In this document: positions 61,084 through 64,000 of the stretch, piece by piece
How the letters are laid out: every line of letters starts with the position of its first letter
How positions within the stretch are numbered: the first letter of the stretch is position 1
NCBI GenBank assembly: GCA_963277665.1
Contig: OY728121.1
Coordinates: forward strand, 960,478,097-960,542,096
DNA: 64,000 nucleotides
Reading direction: 5' to 3'
Source of the DNA: Viscum album
Taxonomy: Eukaryota > Streptophyta > Magnoliopsida > Santalales > Viscaceae
The notes under the pieces: model-generated
Told to the model about the DNA's origin: nothing
Database searches by the model: none
Seen by the model: the letters and a program-made list of their open reading frames with translations, nothing else
Position numbers and translations under genes: made by a program

Positions 61084-64000
61084 TGTAACACCCCAGGTAA
61101 ATAAAGAATATGACATTTTTATATTTATCCCTATTTGTGAATAAAATTTCAATATTAATTTAAATGGAATGCTATGCTCGATGGCTTACGCAATATGCAA
61201 CAACGAGTTCCTTTGAAATCTTCCGTTGCACTCTAATAATAAAATAATATTATTTTAAATAGTAGTTAACGCCTAGCCGTTGTATTGACAGGAATGAATA
61301 GAAATAACTAAAATATGATTATATATGTTTGTTAAATGTTTTTACTTTTATCCAATAAATTTTAGAGGCTTAAAATACAAATGAATCCCATCTTAAGCAT
61401 TGAATACACTAGTATTTTTAAAAGATTGTTTTACTACCTTTTGATGGCAAACCATTTTTTTTAAATCAAACTTTTGACAATTTTATAAGCTATATTTTTC
61501 AAAATAAACATATTATTTATTATTGGGACATTGAAATTTACCCTGTGTTAATTTTTGGTATTTTTCCGAAAAAGTTCAATTTTTAATGAATAGTGAAAAA
61601 TGTTGTATTTTAATTCAAAACCTATTTTTAATCTAATTTATTTATATGATTAGATTATCTTTTGAATTGGTTTTAAAGTTAAATTAGAATATATTTTTAC
61701 CATTTAATCCAATAGTGGTCGATGTAATTAATTTCACTTTGAAATCAGACTTAAACTAGTGTCAATGTTTTGATACATTTTGTTTCATAAAAACACGCTA
61801 TTTGTTTTGACAGCGGGAATTAATTATTAAATTAATTAATGAAAATTATATGTTTTTAATTTTGTAAAATAGACATCATTTTTTAATTCGAAATATCAAA
61901 TATATCTTAGGGTGAATTTTTTGTAATTTTCTGAAAAACTTCAATTTTTGATGAATAGTGAAACCACTAAGTGGTACTTATAAAAACTGATTTTCCGTTT
62001 AAATGAAAATTTTCCACCTTTATGTTTTTAATTTTGAAAATCCGACATAAATGGTTATCATTAAGAAGTAAAATGTGGTTCAATGGGATTAAAATAATTT
62101 TTTGGTGAATAGTAACTCATTAAGTTTTTAATCGCGATTAGAGGTAATTAGTGTAGTTTAAGGTAAGAATAATGTTTTAATAAAATGAAATGACCTAGAA
62201 ACATGTCCTAACCTCATTTTATGTGTCATGGCCGACCAATAAAATCCATGGGTCAACTTGGGGACCCCATGGAGCCACTTTGGTTGGAAAATGACATTAA
62301 TACCTTTTTATTTAATGATAAAGTAAAAATGACACAAACATGAGATGTTTTACTAAAACAATTTTTACATGGGGTTATACAAGTCAGAGTTTTGACTATA
62401 AATATTCATTGGAAATATAAAAATATTTCCTATATCATAGTATTTTTTTATAATTTTTAGACATTACATAAATTAAATTATATATGACATCATGATGATG
62501 TAGCGATGACCTCATTATTTAACGATTTAAATAAAATTGAAAGATAATGTAATATCTAAGACCTACACATGTCCAAAACCTATTGGATGGAAAGATTTCG
62601 AACCCTGGTCACCTTATACATTAATTATATCAATGTGGGACCATTTAAATTCGAAACTCATTTTCAAATAAAGTAACATTTGCTTACCTTCCAAGAGTGC
62701 CCCTCCTCTCCTCTTATAAAAGGCCCCCATCTCTACCTCCTTACCCACACCTCTCAAGCCTTTTGATCGGCCAAACTCTACCCATTTCATCTCTCCACAT
62801 CCCTCTCTAACTCCTTGAAGCCTCACTTTGGGCATAATCCTTTCCAATGAAGCCTTTGAGCTCAAATCAAAGGAAGTTACCCGATTTTAAGGTAATGTCT
62901 TCACTTGTGTCCTTTTGTTTTATTTTGCTTCTCCAACCCCCTAAACTCTTTTTATTAATTTATTTTGTAACAAATAAAGTATCTTCAATATACTAGGATG
63001 TTGTTATAAGAAGTATTCTAGCTACACTTACACACACCTACATCTAATGGTTAAAGAATATACTGTTTCCGTGGATGGAGAATTTTTGCCTCCCGAAACG
63101 ATGATTGTTCAACATTCTTCTAACACCTTAAAAGGTGGCCATTAAGATGACACTGTATTTATATATGATATCTAATATGTTTATGTTTTACTTAATCTTC
63201 TGTATTTTTCATTTTTGGTGTACCTTTATGGTTTCCATTATGTGTAAACGCGATATCTTCATTTAAGGAAGTGCGGACTACCGCCCCCTCAAAGTGATTT
63301 AATTCATTAATACCATATGTGGTACGTATAAAGGATATATTTAATGATATTATATATGATACCATACTGTAATTAAAATAATATTATCTATCATTATTTT
63401 TTAATTCCATTAAATATGAAATAGAAATGGAAGGAGCGTTCATGCGTACGTACGACTTACCGTCTCCATGAACGGTACATTTCATTTCTTATCTCAAAAT
63501 GTTATGTAATATTATAAGTACATATATATAATGGATATATATGTAATATATTACATATAAATTATGGATATAATTCTGGAATTATAACATATATATATAT
63601 ATCTCTCATTTTGTTTTAATTCCATTAATATGACAAAAAAATGAAAGTAGCGTTCATGCGTACGTACGGCCTACCGTCTCCATGAACAGTGATTTTCATT
63701 TTTTTATCTCCAAATGATATGGAATAGTATAAAATGAATATTTTCTGGATATATATGATATTTTAATCATTAATAATATTCTGGAAATTATTTACTTATA
63801 ACTACATGGGCAATTTGTTTTTCAAACAAGTTCATTTTTGACTCATGTACCAAACATCGGCAAAAACGTCTAATATGAACTAACATTATTAAACAATTAT
63901 TATAACATTATAATATGTGATATGAACTGAATAATATTCTCTAAAGGAGTTACTTAGGAAATTATTAATTGACCAAAGTTTATTATTCAGGAATATAAGG
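61084..64000 (+). repeat. Element E LTR3, cut by the window edge
   Basis: First 2917 bp of a third LTR: TATA box 62715-62721, donor-like GT at 62892-62893, hairpins 63438-63473 and 63652-63687, both with perfect 7-bp stems. It stops just before the 200-bp repeat region. Whether another internal unit or the end of the array follows is not visible. Confidence 0.9.

Larger units (their letters stand above)
47106..64000 (+). mobile_element. Element E: tandem array of a non-autonomous LTR retrotransposon carrying an F-box gene
   Basis: LTR1 47106-52060, internal 1 52061-54090, LTR2 54091-59050, internal 2 59051-61083, LTR3 from 61084 (cut by the window). Unit lengths are 6985 and 6993 bp. Every LTR opens TGTAACACCCC; LTR1 and LTR2 close with GGGGCCTTATA, followed by a tRNA-Met type primer site. 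Each internal region ends in a purine tract. There is no gag or pol in either internal region, only the F-box ORF and a tRNA-like stretch, so the element must rely on another family's proteins. Unequal exchange between LTRs would give this array. Confidence 0.9.

Overview
This window looks like the repeat-rich nuclear DNA of a flowering plant with a large, AT-rich genome. It is almost wholly LTR retrotransposons inserted into one another, and I found no ordinary host gene. The only intact protein-coding genes I can support are two near-identical 218-residue F-box proteins, and both lie inside a retrotransposon. No species can be assigned.

Layout. (1) 1-6802: a minus-strand Ty1/copia element (Copia-1) cut by the left edge. 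It has a decayed gag-pol, a 2.5 kb leader rich in small palindromes, and one LTR at 5165-6802. (2) 6803-10582: part of another LTR with 44-bp tandem repeats, then noncoding LTR-element-like DNA. (3) 10583-15940: element G, whose two 1.58 kb LTR-like arms face each other around a 2.2 kb decayed acidic coding spacer. (4) 15941-37245: an old minus-strand Ty3/gypsy element (Gypsy-A) in four pieces (15941-17377 LTR, 17378-19408, 31846-32550, 35956-37245). It is interrupted by Gypsy-B (19409-31845, complete with 3.72 kb LTRs) and by LTR-C (32551-35955, a solo LTR with perfect 5-bp TTATT flanks). (5) 37246-47105: a plus-strand, heavily decayed copia element (Copia-D), inserted in the gag region of Gypsy-A. 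(6) 47106-64000: Element E, inserted near the end of the Copia-D 3' LTR.

Element E is the most interesting object. It has giant LTRs (about 4.96 kb) and short internal regions (about 2.03 kb). Each internal region has a tRNA-Met-type primer site at one end and a polypurine tract at the other, but no gag or pol. In their place is a single-exon F-box ORF related to the At2g35280-like family. The visible structure is LTR-internal-LTR-internal-LTR, cut by the right edge, so it is a tandem array of a non-autonomous element. Its LTRs are recognisably related to those of Gypsy-B, which has gag-pol domains of chromodomain Ty3/gypsy type, so B's family is a plausible source of the missing machinery.

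The B and E LTRs share a TATA box, a splice-donor-like site and two copies of a hairpin with a constant 22-nt loop, which usually contains the palindrome CGTACGTACG. Its stem shows compensatory changes between the two families. This is a candidate RNA signal, such as packaging or dimerisation, shared by the autonomous and non-autonomous partners.

Insertion order from the nesting: Gypsy-A is older than B, C and D, and E is younger than D. Boundaries come from LTR termini, repeated flanks and homology read by eye. No alignment or database search was run.
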